From Thermotogaceae bacterium (GTDB taxonomy: Bacteria > Thermotogota > Thermotogae > B21-G9 > HyVt-16), in assembly GCA_011043375.1 (NCBI GenBank), contig DQYP01000256.1:1-14702 (forward strand): a stretch of 14,702 bases of DNA, in the 5' to 3' direction. Of the stretch, positions 1 through 6,217 are shown in pieces (position 1 is the first letter of the stretch; every line of letters begins with the position of its first letter). Under the pieces are notes generated by a model, which was given only the letters and a program-made list of their open reading frames with translations, did not search any database and was not told the origin of the DNA. Made by a program: the position numbers and the translations under genes.

Positions 1-375
1 GTCTTGAGAGTCAAGGAAAGAAAAGGAAAGATCTTTGTAATCTTGGATGCCGGTATGAATGATCTGATAAGGCCCGCATTGTATTCAGCTTATCATGAAA
101 TAATACCTTTGAATGATGAAACAGAGGAGTGCACAGTAGATGTTGTGGGACCTCTGTGTGAGGATGGCGATTTTCTGGCGAGAGATAGAAAGATGAGAAA
201 AGTGAAAACAGGTGATTTGGTGATTGTTGAGAACGTTGGAGCGTATGGATTTTCAATGTCGTCGAATTACAACGCACGCTTGAGAGCAGCGGAGGTGTTG
301 ATCAATGGAGGGGATATTAGACTTATAAGAAAGAGGGAAACATTCGAAGATCTCATCAAGAATCAAATTATATGA
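1..375 (+). CDS. lysA: Diaminopimelate decarboxylase, C-terminal part (5' end outside window)
   Basis: LysA is a PLP enzyme that decarboxylates meso-diaminopimelate to L-lysine, the last step of the DAP pathway, in the cytoplasm. Only about the last 124 residues are present; the reading frame is open from the first base, so the gene begins upstream of the window. What is visible is the C-terminal beta-barrel half of a fold-type III decarboxylase. The segment GPLCEDGDFLARDR carries the active-site cysteine region, and GAYGFSMSSNYN carries the tyrosine that contacts PLP and substrate at the dimer interface. Both are highly characteristic of LysA rather than of ornithine or arginine decarboxylases. 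The gene ends in TGA at 373-375. A 62-base gap with no convincing terminator hairpin follows before the LysM-protein gene, which may be cotranscribed. Confidence 0.95.
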   Translation, partial: VLRVKERKGKIFVILDAGMNDLIRPALYSAYHEIIPLNDETEECTVDVVGPLCEDGDFLARDRKMRKVKTGDLVIVENVGAYGFSMSSNYNARLRAAEVLINGGDIRLIRKRETFEDLIKNQII

Positions 376-437
376 AAAGATTTAGGAATAACTCGGGGGG
401 AAGTTGAAAAATTTTTTGAGAGATAAAAGGGCAGGGG

Positions 438-1196
438 GTGATTAAAATAAAATACTTGGCAATCGTCCTAATGGTATTGTTGATCTCTGTGTTGGTAATT
501 GGAGCTGAGTTTTCGCGTTTCATACTATCTGATTCTGAAGTAAGTGAGACAATCGGTAAATTTTTGATACAGAAAACCGGCTCCCAGTTGGCTATGATAA
601 TATTTCCAAATATCAAGAAAATCAACAGTGTCAATTCCAAAGATGTATTAGTAGGAGAAATCAGAAAACTGGGAAATATCAGAGTGATAAAACTCAGCGG
701 TAAAGAAATAAAGGAAATACTCGAGGATGTTGGCCGATCTTTCAGTTACAATGGTATGCACTTCGAAATCAATGATGGTATATTCGCGATCTTGGAAGGA
801 ATTGAATACGTGATAGATTTAACCAAATTGGATGGTGAAAAGGTTGTTTTCCTTAAAAACTCAGATGGTTCGAATGTCAAACCTGATCAAGAATTCAAGG
901 TAGCTGTACTTGGACCCATATTTGAAGACAAGGAGATTATAGAGGACTTTGGAGATATAAATCAATATTTTGAAAATGGCGAAATAACAGATCCAGAGCC
1001 AGATATGAACTGGCAAGTCTATTTTAAACCCTTCTTCTTCAGTTATACCATAAGACCTGGGGATACCTTGTGGAAACTATCGAAAAGGTTTCATACGACG
1101 ATACCAACAATAGTTTACTTCAATGATTGGATCAAAGATCCAGATTTAATATACGCTTTCTGGAATCTGAGAATTCATGTAGGAAAGTGGAAATGA
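438..1196 (+). CDS. Exported LysM-domain protein, otherwise unrecognised
   Basis: A 252-residue protein. Residues 1-22 are a typical Sec signal or N-terminal anchor: a short Lys-containing N-region, a long Leu/Val/Ile core, then VIGA. Residues 203-249 form a LysM domain (YTIRPGDTLWKLSKRF, then a second half with IKDPDLIY and LRIHVG). LysM domains bind the glycan chains of peptidoglycan, so the protein is probably attached to the cell wall outside the membrane. The usual PGQ-like turn late in the domain reads AFW, a mild divergence. The central 170 residues, rich in beta-strand-like and acidic stretches, match no family I recognise and show no catalytic motif. The start is uncertain: GTG 438 follows AAAGGG at 426-431, but a stronger SD-like AGGGGGTGA overlaps the GTG itself, so a nearby non-standard start is possible. 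The gene ends 10 bases from the convergent sigma operon. Confidence 0.8.
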   Translation: MIKIKYLAIVLMVLLISVLVIGAEFSRFILSDSEVSETIGKFLIQKTGSQLAMIIFPNIKKINSVNSKDVLVGEIRKLGNIRVIKLSGKEIKEILEDVGRSFSYNGMHFEINDGIFAILEGIEYVIDLTKLDGEKVVFLKNSDGSNVKPDQEFKVAVLGPIFEDKEIIEDFGDINQYFENGEITDPEPDMNWQVYFKPFFFSYTIRPGDTLWKLSKRFHTTIPTIVYFNDWIKDPDLIYAFWNLRIHVGKWK

Positions 1197-1206
1197 AAGT
1201 TTCTGA

Positions 1207-2124
1207 TCAATCTGAATTGGTTGATGTTGAAATCAGTGAGTCCAAGATTCCTTGAAGGACCTCGAGTTTTTCTTGACCCATTACAATTATCTCTAAGTCA
1301 CTGTTTTTGGTGGACACTATGTTAAAGTCTTTTGGAATACTCGTAATATCTTTCAATGATGATTTTAGTTTCTTTGAATGTTCAATTATTATAACAACCA
1401 ACTTGTGTTTATTATAGGTTTCACCCGTTACAAAGGTAACTTTCATGTCCTTTATCGATAAACGGTTGATCATAAATGCCTTGAACAATGATATGGCCTT
1501 CTGAACGTATTTGGCTGAGATATCTTCCTGCGTTTCTTTTTTGCTTATTTCTAATCCTTTTGCATACTTATCTACTTGAAAATCAAAAGTTTCTTCATCA
1601 ATGTTTTGTACATTATCGTATATTAAAACGGTTCTTATGTTTGGAACCGTTCTCTCTATCTTAATGATCTGCCATTCATCTTTGGTCACCATGAAATCGT
1701 AGAGCTGATCTTCATGATTGATTTTCAATTCGTATAAATCTCCATTGTTTCCGGTTGTATCAAAACTTACTATTTCATACTTTCCGGAGTTCAAGATATT
1801 CATCAATAGATCCTCAAGATCATTTATGGAGACGGAAGGTTTTACTAAAACACCATTATTCCAAACAAAACATCCTTTATCATTTCTTAACCACACAACA
1901 GCCTCTGGGAATTTGACTTTCACGAGTTTCTCAAATCCGTTTCGATAAATCTCCTCATATCTGTACCTGTTTTTTAAACCGTTCTCAGTGACAGTACGGA
2001 TACCATAGATTATTTGACTTTTGTATGACTCCAAAACTTTCTCTATAACTTCTTCAGCAGTGAAAAGCGCAAAAACACTTATCGAGACCGTAACTATAAC
2101 CAAGAATAACAAAACTTTTCTCAT
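1207..2124 (-). CDS. Secreted RseB/LolA-like protein, third gene of the sigma operon
   Basis: A 305-residue protein with a clear signal peptide (residues 1-19, MRKVLLFLVIVTVSISVFA). The rest looks all-beta with alternating charged strands, such as FEKLVKVKFPEAVVWLRNDKG and YELKINHEDQLYDFMVTKDEW. That pattern resembles the LolA/LolB/RseB fold, which in MucB/RseB binds lipids or lipoproteins and shields an anti-sigma factor from proteolysis. The assignment rests on fold-like pattern and gene position, not on a signature motif. I place the start at ATG 2124 rather than GTG 2133, because GAGGTG at 2131-2136 lies six bases upstream of the ATG. The gene is 44 bases downstream of the anti-sigma gene and surely cotranscribed. 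The C-terminal 60-70 residues (around MKVTFVTGETYNKHKL) may be a separate small domain. It probably acts outside the membrane as a sensor or modulator of the anti-sigma factor. Confidence 0.7.
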   Translation of the reverse strand: MRKVLLFLVIVTVSISVFALFTAEEVIEKVLESYKSQIIYGIRTVTENGLKNRYRYEEIYRNGFEKLVKVKFPEAVVWLRNDKGCFVWNNGVLVKPSVSINDLEDLLMNILNSGKYEIVSFDTTGNNGDLYELKINHEDQLYDFMVTKDEWQIIKIERTVPNIRTVLIYDNVQNIDEETFDFQVDKYAKGLEISKKETQEDISAKYVQKAISLFKAFMINRLSIKDMKVTFVTGETYNKHKLVVIIIEHSKKLKSSLKDITSIPKDFNIVSTKNSDLEIIVMGQEKLEVLQGILDSLISTSTNSD

Positions 2125-2168
2125 TCCATACACCTCATTATAGATCTGCTACGTTGATGAAACATTGA

Positions 2169-2600
2169 TTAAAAGCTGTCGTTCACCAATTTTATTTTTT
2201 CCAAGAGATTGTCAACACTGTTTTCAACATATGTGGAAGTGCTTTGAGATAACATTTCAATACCTTTTTCAAATATCTTTGCATAGTAGTTTTGTGTGGA
2301 GGAAGTATTGAAATAACTTTGAAGTAAAAATACACCAAAGAACACACTTACCGTTGCCAGAGCCATTCTGTAAGGTAGAAATTTCTTGTTTCGTATTTTC
2401 TTCATCACTTTCTTTTTGTTACTAACACTGGGATGGTAAGAGGTCCTTATCTTCTCAACAGATATAAAGATTTGATAATTTTTCAAGAAATCCTGGCAAA
2501 AATCACAACTCTCAACGTGTTTCTTAAAGTGATGTTCTTCTTCCTCCGTCATTTCACCATCCAAATACTTCATACAAAGTTCTTCACATGATTCCTTCAT
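2169..2600 (-). CDS. Membrane anti-sigma factor with zinc-finger (ZAS) domain
   Basis: A 143-residue protein. The cytoplasmic N-terminus carries the zinc-binding anti-sigma signature: H28-x3-C32-x2-C35 within HVESCDFC, preceded by the short helix KYLDGEMTEEE typical of the zf-HC2/ZAS family. Basic residues 62-73 lead into one membrane segment at about 77-96 (YRMALATVSVFFGVFLLQSY). A roughly 45-residue extracytoplasmic tail with Ser/Thr-rich and amphipathic stretches follows. Known family members hold the cognate ECF sigma factor inactive at the membrane until cleaved or rearranged by a signal. The gene starts at ATG 2600 behind a very strong SD, GAGGAGGT, 25 bases after the sigma gene. The gene order of sigma, anti-sigma and exported protein supports partnership of all three. 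The signal sensed cannot be read from the sequence. Confidence 0.9.
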   Translation of the reverse strand: MKESCEELCMKYLDGEMTEEEEHHFKKHVESCDFCQDFLKNYQIFISVEKIRTSYHPSVSNKKKVMKKIRNKKFLPYRMALATVSVFFGVFLLQSYFNTSSTQNYYAKIFEKGIEMLSQSTSTYVENSVDNLLEKIKLVNDSF

Positions 2601-2625
2601 AAATTAACCTCCTCAACACCACATA

Positions 2626-3186
2626 TCATATCAGATCCTTTATCAACTCACTCAATCTCTTTCTTGCGTAGTGCAGACGACTCTTCACTGTTCCCACCGG
2701 CTTGTTGATTATATGAGCAATTTCATCGTAACTCAACCCTTCTATATCTCTCAGTTTTATTAACAATCTGTCTTCTTCTGATAATTTATCCATCGCACCT
2801 TCCAAAGCTTCCAACGTTAATTCCGATATCATACTCTCAACAGGACTACTGCTACTCTTTGGTTCTATATAAGGAACTTCCTCACTATCAAAATCAGTTA
2901 AAATTTCTTTATGCTTTTTGTATTTTCCCATCATATCTTTACAAACGTTGACCGCTATCCTGTAGATCCAAGTTGATAATGACGAATCTCCCCTGAATTT
3001 CTTAATGCCTTTATAGACCCTTACGAACACTTCTTGGATAACATCACTCACGTCATCTATCCCAAGATAGGATTTTGCTATCCCCGCTATCATGGGGACG
3101 TATTTGTCATACAGTTTGCTATATGCCCATTCCTCTCTTCTTTTAAGTGCTTTAACAAACTTTTCCTCATCTTTGTTTACTCCCAA
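2626..3186 (-). CDS. ECF-family RNA polymerase sigma factor (sigma-E type)
   Basis: A 186-residue sigma-70 family protein of the extracytoplasmic-function group, containing only regions 2 and 4. Region 2 covers about residues 24-95 and includes the core-binding and -10-recognition segment around DVIQEVFVRVYKGIKKFRG and STWIYRIAVNVCKD. Region 4 covers about 125-182, with the helix-turn-helix around LSYDEIAHIINKPVGTVKSR. An acidic, serine-rich linker (about 99-121) joins them. The start is TTG 3186, supported by AGGGTGA seven bases upstream. As first gene of the operon with a ZAS anti-sigma factor, it should redirect RNA polymerase to an envelope- or stress-related regulon when released. Regulation may be dual: an extended -10 promoter at 3243-3251 and a sigma-E-like site at 3210-3236, described separately. 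Confidence 0.95.
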   Translation of the reverse strand: MGVNKDEEKFVKALKRREEWAYSKLYDKYVPMIAGIAKSYLGIDDVSDVIQEVFVRVYKGIKKFRGDSSLSTWIYRIAVNVCKDMMGKYKKHKEILTDFDSEEVPYIEPKSSSSPVESMISELTLEALEGAMDKLSEEDRLLIKLRDIEGLSYDEIAHIINKPVGTVKSRLHYARKRLSELIKDLI

Positions 3187-3209
3187 ACTTATTCACCCTA
3201 CTCAATTCA

Positions 3210-3236
3210 TTTGACTACCAAAGGTGGCAATTGTTC
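3210..3236 (-). promoter_or_regulatory. Candidate ECF (sigma-E-like) promoter, possible autoregulation
   Basis: Read on the minus strand, GAACAA (3231-3236), a 16-base spacer and TCAAA (3210-3214) resemble the Escherichia coli sigma-E pattern GAACTT-N16-TCTGA/TCAAA. The site would give a leader of roughly 15-20 bases ending in the sigma gene's SD. The -35 overlaps the repeat CAATTG-TT-CAATTG (3228-3241). This is inferred from consensus alone; the specificity of this sigma factor is unknown. Confidence 0.35.
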
Positions 3237-3242
3237 AATTGG

Positions 3243-3251
3243 ATTATAACA
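3243..3251 (-). promoter_or_regulatory. Extended -10 promoter for the sigma operon
   Basis: On the minus strand the sequence TGTTATAAT is a perfect extended -10 (TGN followed by TATAAT), about 57 bases upstream of the sigma start. The hexamer 17 bases further upstream (TTTAAT) is a poor -35, as is common for extended -10 promoters. It probably provides basal expression by the housekeeping sigma factor. Confidence 0.55.
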
Positions 3252-3264
3252 GATCATCCCGATT

Positions 3265-3280
3265 CATTAAATTTTATCAT
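3265..3280. repeat. Copy 1 of a 16-bp intergenic repeat
   Basis: CATTAAATTTTATCAT occurs here, between the divergent sigma and MFS genes, and again exactly at 6145-6160 in the intergenic region upstream of moeA. On the minus strand it contains TGATAAAAT, an extended -10-like string, so it could be a shared promoter or operator element. Chance in AT-rich DNA is also possible. Confidence 0.4.
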
Positions 3281-3299
3281 ATTAAAGAAGTGGATTCTT

Positions 3300-3328
3300 T
3301 TGATTGGATCTGGAAAATGATTTACAAT
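3300..3328 (+). promoter_or_regulatory. Sigma-70-type promoter for the MFS transporter gene
   Basis: TTGATT (3300-3305) and TACAAT (3323-3328) are separated by exactly 17 bases. They lie about 35 bases upstream of the probable start codon of the transporter gene, giving a short leader of about 30 bases with its SD. Confidence 0.65.
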
Positions 3329-3363
3329 AAAAGTAAAATAAAAAATTAGAGAGAGGATTGAAA

Positions 3364-4617
3364 TTGGTAAATTCAGATTCTTTCAAAAAGGATAAGATGT
3401 TTTATAAATTCTCCTTGTATGGATTTCTAAAAAACCAGAGGTTCTTTGATCCTTTTTTGATCCTGTTTTTCAGAGAAGTAGGATTATCTTTTCTTCAGAT
3501 AGGCGTGCTTTTAGCGGTAAGAGATATAACTACCAACATCTTTGAGATTCCAACAGGAATGTTCGCGGATATTTTTGGAAGAAGAAGATCGATGTTGATG
3601 TCTTTTTCCGCGTACATATTGTCTTTTTTGATATTCTTCTTCTTCCCAAATTATTATCTTTACATGATAGCAATGATCCTGTTTGCTTTAGGAGAAGCAT
3701 TCAGAAGTGGAACCCACAAAGCTATGATCTTTGAATACCTAAGAATTAAAAATTGGGAAAAACATAAAGTTGAATATTACGGTAATACCCGTGCTGCTTC
3801 TCAATTTGGATCGGCTATATCCTCTTTGATCGCAGCGGCTTTGGTATTCTACAACGGGAGTTATAGGATAGTGTTCTTAGCGTCTATAATACCCTACGTA
3901 CTCAATTTAATAAATCTCGCGACTTATCCAAAGGAATTGGATAATCCACCATCACAAGATTCAACCGCAAAGAGGAAAATGGAGCTGAATTCTAAGGTAA
4001 AATCGACTTTTAAAGATTTTGTGTATATGTTCAAAAATCCATCGTCTTTAAAACCTATCTTGAATTCGTCTGTTTTTGATTCTTTCTTCAAAATAACCAA
4101 AGAATATCTTCAGCCCATCGTCAAAGAGTTCGCTTTGTTACTTCCAATAATGGTTGGTTTGAGTGGCACTAAAAGGGTTTCTGTGATCGTAGGGATAATA
4201 TATTTCTTTTTGTACCTCTTGACAAGTTATTCTTCGAAGAACTCATCAAAATTTTCTAAAAAGTTCAAAGACCTTTCACATGCGATCAATTTAACTTATC
4301 TTTTTGGTGGCATCTTTTTGTTGCTCGCCGGAATAACCACCGCATTTAAGTTAAACATGTTTGCCATAATTCTGTTCATCCTGTTCTACATGTTGGAGAA
4401 TGTTAGACGTCCTATGAATGTATCCTTGATAAGTGAGAGAATACCCCACCGAACCATGGCAACGGGACTTTCAGTTGAATCACAGTTGACCACCACACTC
4501 AAAGCGATTATAGCCATAGGGATCGGGGCACTTGCCGACAAGTTGGGAATTGGTGTGAGCTTGTTGATAGCAGGAATGTGTATGCTTTCACTCTATATAT
4601 TTGTGAAAATAGATTGA
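3364..4617 (+). CDS. Major facilitator superfamily transporter, substrate unknown
   Basis: A 417-residue polytopic membrane protein with about 12 hydrophobic segments. The MFS motif A is visible in the loop between helices 2 and 3 (GMFADIFGRRRSM). The first helix pair ends in FREVGLSFLQIGVLLAVRD, followed by EIPTG, a pattern common in MFS_1 drug- or sugar-efflux-type proteins. A basic cytoplasmic loop around residues 200-225 separates the two six-helix halves. TTG 3364 is preferred as start because GAGAGGA (3351-3357) ends six bases before it; TTG 3358 directly abuts that SD and is less likely. The gene has its own promoter, diverges from the sigma operon and converges on moeA with 25 bases between stops, so it is probably a single-gene unit. 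Substrate and direction cannot be deduced. Confidence 0.85.
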   Translation: MVNSDSFKKDKMFYKFSLYGFLKNQRFFDPFLILFFREVGLSFLQIGVLLAVRDITTNIFEIPTGMFADIFGRRRSMLMSFSAYILSFLIFFFFPNYYLYMIAMILFALGEAFRSGTHKAMIFEYLRIKNWEKHKVEYYGNTRAASQFGSAISSLIAAALVFYNGSYRIVFLASIIPYVLNLINLATYPKELDNPPSQDSTAKRKMELNSKVKSTFKDFVYMFKNPSSLKPILNSSVFDSFFKITKEYLQPIVKEFALLLPIMVGLSGTKRVSVIVGIIYFFLYLLTSYSSKNSSKFSKKFKDLSHAINLTYLFGGIFLLLAGITTAFKLNMFAIILFILFYMLENVRRPMNVSLISERIPHRTMATGLSVESQLTTTLKAIIAIGIGALADKLGIGVSLLIAGMCMLSLYIFVKID

Positions 4618-4642
4618 GTTTACGTTTCTGACCTTTTGGTAA

Positions 4643-5878
4643 TCAAAAATCGAGTAATCTATAAAACTCACATGTTTCGTTTTTATACAATCCCTCAACT
4701 CCAAGAGGTATCCTGATCATTCCGTCCGCTCTTCTGATAGTGCTTATAAGCCCAGAATCTCCAAGTATAGGGGTCGCAAAGAGATTTCTGTTTTCTCTAT
4801 AAAGTTTCACCATAACGAAGCGTTCCCTTCCTTGGGATGCTGGAACATTTGTATCTATTTTCACGTAAAACTCTGGTTTTGGGAAAACGTCTTTTTCACC
4901 AGATAGTTTTTTGAGGATTGGGATTAGGAACAACGTGGTACTCGAAACGAAGGAAGTTGGATTTCCAGGAAGTCCTATCAGGACTTTATTTTTACTCAAT
5001 CCAAAAACAGTCGGTTTACCAGGTTTTATCAATACACCATGATATATCACTTCACCAACCTCAGAAAAGGCCGCCATTGTGTAATCACGGGTGCCTAAGG
5101 AACTTCCACCACATGTGATAACAACATCATGATTTTTCAAGGCAAATTTTATTATTTCAAGAAGTTTCACATAATCATCCTTTACGTGCCCCAATCTAAT
5201 AGCCTCGAATCCTTGATTCTTCAAATAGTTAGCCAAAAAGTACGTGTTGGAATCCCTGATTTGATATTTTACCTTTTTCTTTTCCCACGGCTCAATGATT
5301 TCATCACCGGTGGAAATGATACCGATTCTAACTTTTTTGAAGACCTTAATTTCCATTTTTCCTATTGCAAGGAGACTGTGGATATCCCTATCGTTCAATC
5401 TTTTTCCTTTTTCTATGATAGTCTCTCCAACTTTTACATCTTCATCTTCTCTTAGAATGTTCTCCCATGGTGAAACGGTTTTGTAAACTTCCACGAATTC
5501 TCCAATCTCTTTTGTGTTTTCAACCATTACAACAGCGTTTGCTCCTTTTGGAATAGTACCACCCGTTGCTACCCTAATTGCTTCACCACTGTTCAGGGTT
5601 ATCGATGGTTCTTCTCCTATCTTTATTTCACCTATCACTTTGAGAAAAGCTGGCATTTCCATAGAGGCACCAAAAGTTTCTTCTGCCTTTACTGCATAAC
5701 CATCGACATTTGAACGATAAAAACCTGGGAGGTTCTCATCCGAAACCACATCTTCTGAACAAACACGGTTCACAGCTTCAAAAACGCTTATACTCTCAAC
5801 ATCAAATATTGGTTTCAATTTCGAGATATATTCACTATAAACTTCTTCTCTGGAAACGAATTTCAAAAATTCACCCAT
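4643..5878 (-). CDS. moeA: Molybdopterin molybdenumtransferase MoeA
   Basis: A 411-residue cytoplasmic enzyme that inserts molybdate (or tungstate in some thermophiles) into adenylated molybdopterin, the last common step of Mo/W cofactor synthesis. Visible motifs are the N-terminal region (FEAVNRVCSEDVVSDENLPGF, then NVDGYAV), STGDEII (189-195), CGGSSLGTRDY (256-266, the cofactor-binding loop) and GLPGNP (302-307). A C-terminal beta-barrel domain follows (about 340-411). The start is ATG 5878, seven bases after a good SD, AAGGAG at 5886-5891; an upstream in-frame TTG at 5923 has no such support and lies in mobile-element-derived sequence. No other cofactor-synthesis gene or molybdoenzyme is in the window. 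Immediately upstream lies the end of a broken tnpB, so any promoter must be within or beyond that remnant. Confidence 0.93.
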   Translation of the reverse strand: MGEFLKFVSREEVYSEYISKLKPIFDVESISVFEAVNRVCSEDVVSDENLPGFYRSNVDGYAVKAEETFGASMEMPAFLKVIGEIKIGEEPSITLNSGEAIRVATGGTIPKGANAVVMVENTKEIGEFVEVYKTVSPWENILREDEDVKVGETIIEKGKRLNDRDIHSLLAIGKMEIKVFKKVRIGIISTGDEIIEPWEKKKVKYQIRDSNTYFLANYLKNQGFEAIRLGHVKDDYVKLLEIIKFALKNHDVVITCGGSSLGTRDYTMAAFSEVGEVIYHGVLIKPGKPTVFGLSKNKVLIGLPGNPTSFVSSTTLFLIPILKKLSGEKDVFPKPEFYVKIDTNVPASQGRERFVMVKLYRENRNLFATPILGDSGLISTIRRADGMIRIPLGVEGLYKNETCEFYRLLDF

Positions 5879-5908
5879 TTTTTCACTCCTTGGTGTTGTT
5901 TTATGAAC

Positions 5909-5926
5909 AAATTGATTTTTCAATTT
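5909..5926 (-). repeat. 7-bp inverted repeat in the moeA leader
   Basis: AAATTGA and TCAATTT are separated by four bases. On the minus-strand transcript this small AT hairpin lies between the IS-type hairpin and the moeA SD. It overlaps the position where an IS605 guide sequence would start. The stem is weak, so function is uncertain. Confidence 0.45.
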
Positions 5927-5954
5927 GACCTTCTCCCCTCACTTTAGTGAGGGG
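5925..5954 (-). mobile_element. IS200/IS605-type right-end hairpin
   Basis: CCCCTCACTTTAGTGAGGGG (5935-5954) is a perfect inverted repeat: an 8-bp stem with a 4-base loop, or 9 bp if the loop is counted as TT. On the minus strand it overlaps the stop codon of the tnpB relic and is followed, after AGAAGG, by TCAA (complement of 5925-5928). A subterminal hairpin followed by a short cleavage tetranucleotide is the layout of IS200/IS605 right ends; TCAA is the right-end cleavage site reported for IS608. In such elements this segment also forms the 3' part of the omega RNA used by TnpB. Confidence 0.6.
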
Positions 5955-6076
5955 ATTCCCACTTCACAGATGGAATATTCTACGTATGGTAGATTATTTA
6001 AGAGTTTGTTTAGTACCTCAACCTCCATCTCCACGGGCATAGATATTTCACCCTCGGATCGGTCCAATTCGAGGAA
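5939..6076 (-). pseudogene. tnpB: C-terminal remnant of a TnpB (IS200/IS605 OrfB) gene
   Basis: On the minus strand, 45 codons are open between an in-frame TAA (6077-6079) and TGA (5939-5941). The peptide contains ISMPVEMEVEVLNK and ends EYSICEVGIPSLK. This matches the typical tail of one TnpB subgroup, where PVE... is followed by a terminal (V)EAGSP-like segment and the stop falls within the right-end hairpin. The nuclease RuvC and zinc-finger parts, and all sequence further 5', are absent: upstream DNA on this strand has stops and no TnpB motifs. It is therefore a decayed element with a preserved right end, oriented toward moeA. The assignment is from pattern memory of the family and from the adjoining hairpin. 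Confidence 0.6.
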
Positions 6077-6135
6077 TTATTTTTAATTCATAGGTCATTG
6101 GAATTAAATTTATCCAAATTCGATCTTTTAAACAC

Positions 6136-6164
6136 ATTATCACCCATTAAATTTTATCATCCAA
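6136..6164 (-). promoter_or_regulatory. Weak candidate promoter reading toward moeA
   Basis: On the minus strand TTGGAT (6159-6164), 17 bases and GATAAT (6136-6141) make a fair -10 with a weak -35. If used, moeA would have a leader of about 250 bases running through the tnpB relic and its hairpin. No better moeA promoter is apparent closer in. Confidence 0.25.
6145..6160. repeat. Copy 2 of the 16-bp intergenic repeat
   Basis: Identical to 3265-3280 over CATTAAATTTTATCAT. Here it forms part of the spacer of the weak candidate moeA promoter and of the local direct-repeat pair. Confidence 0.4.
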
Positions 6165-6175
6165 ATTCATTTAAA

Positions 6176-6217
6176 AACGTCTGTATCTCCGTATTGAAAT
6201 ACGAGTTTTTAGACGTT
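6176..6217. repeat. Nested inverted repeat, possible structured RNA
   Basis: The outer arms AACGTCT (6176-6182) and AGACGTT (6211-6217) are perfectly complementary. Within them CGTAT-TGAA-ATACG (6190-6203) is a second perfect hairpin with a tetraloop. Seven bases of internal loop lie on each side. On the minus strand the outer stem is followed by Ts (AGACGTTTTT), so it could act as a terminator-like or small-RNA structure. It matches no RNA family I know. Confidence 0.45.

Larger units (their letters stand above)
6103..6168. repeat. Pair of imperfect direct repeats (ATTAAATTT...ATCCAAATTC)
   Basis: ATTAAATTTATCCAAATTC (6103-6121) recurs at 6146-6168 as ATTAAATTT, an insertion of a few bases, and ATCCAAATTC. 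The exact 10-mer ATCCAAATTC is at 6112-6121 and 6159-6168, 47 bases apart. The second copy includes the 16-mer shared with 3265-3280. This could be a duplicated regulatory site or a scar of transposition; no protein can be assigned. Confidence 0.45.

Noticed and set aside
376..437. Possible terminator or promoter between lysA and the LysM gene.
   Set aside because: There is a G-run and a T-run but no complementary stem, and no -35/-10 pair at acceptable spacing.
3034..3249. A 71-codon plus-strand frame antisense to the sigma gene.
   Set aside because: It overlaps the region-2 coding sequence and the operon promoters, and its peptide shows no recognisable feature.
4918..5928. Several plus-strand open frames of 60-110 codons opposite moeA.
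   Set aside because: They are antisense to well-conserved MoeA motifs, overlap each other in different frames and lack family features.
6103..6168. Spaced short repeats suggested a minimal CRISPR array.
   Set aside because: There are only two imperfect copies, of unequal length, with no third unit, leader or cas gene.
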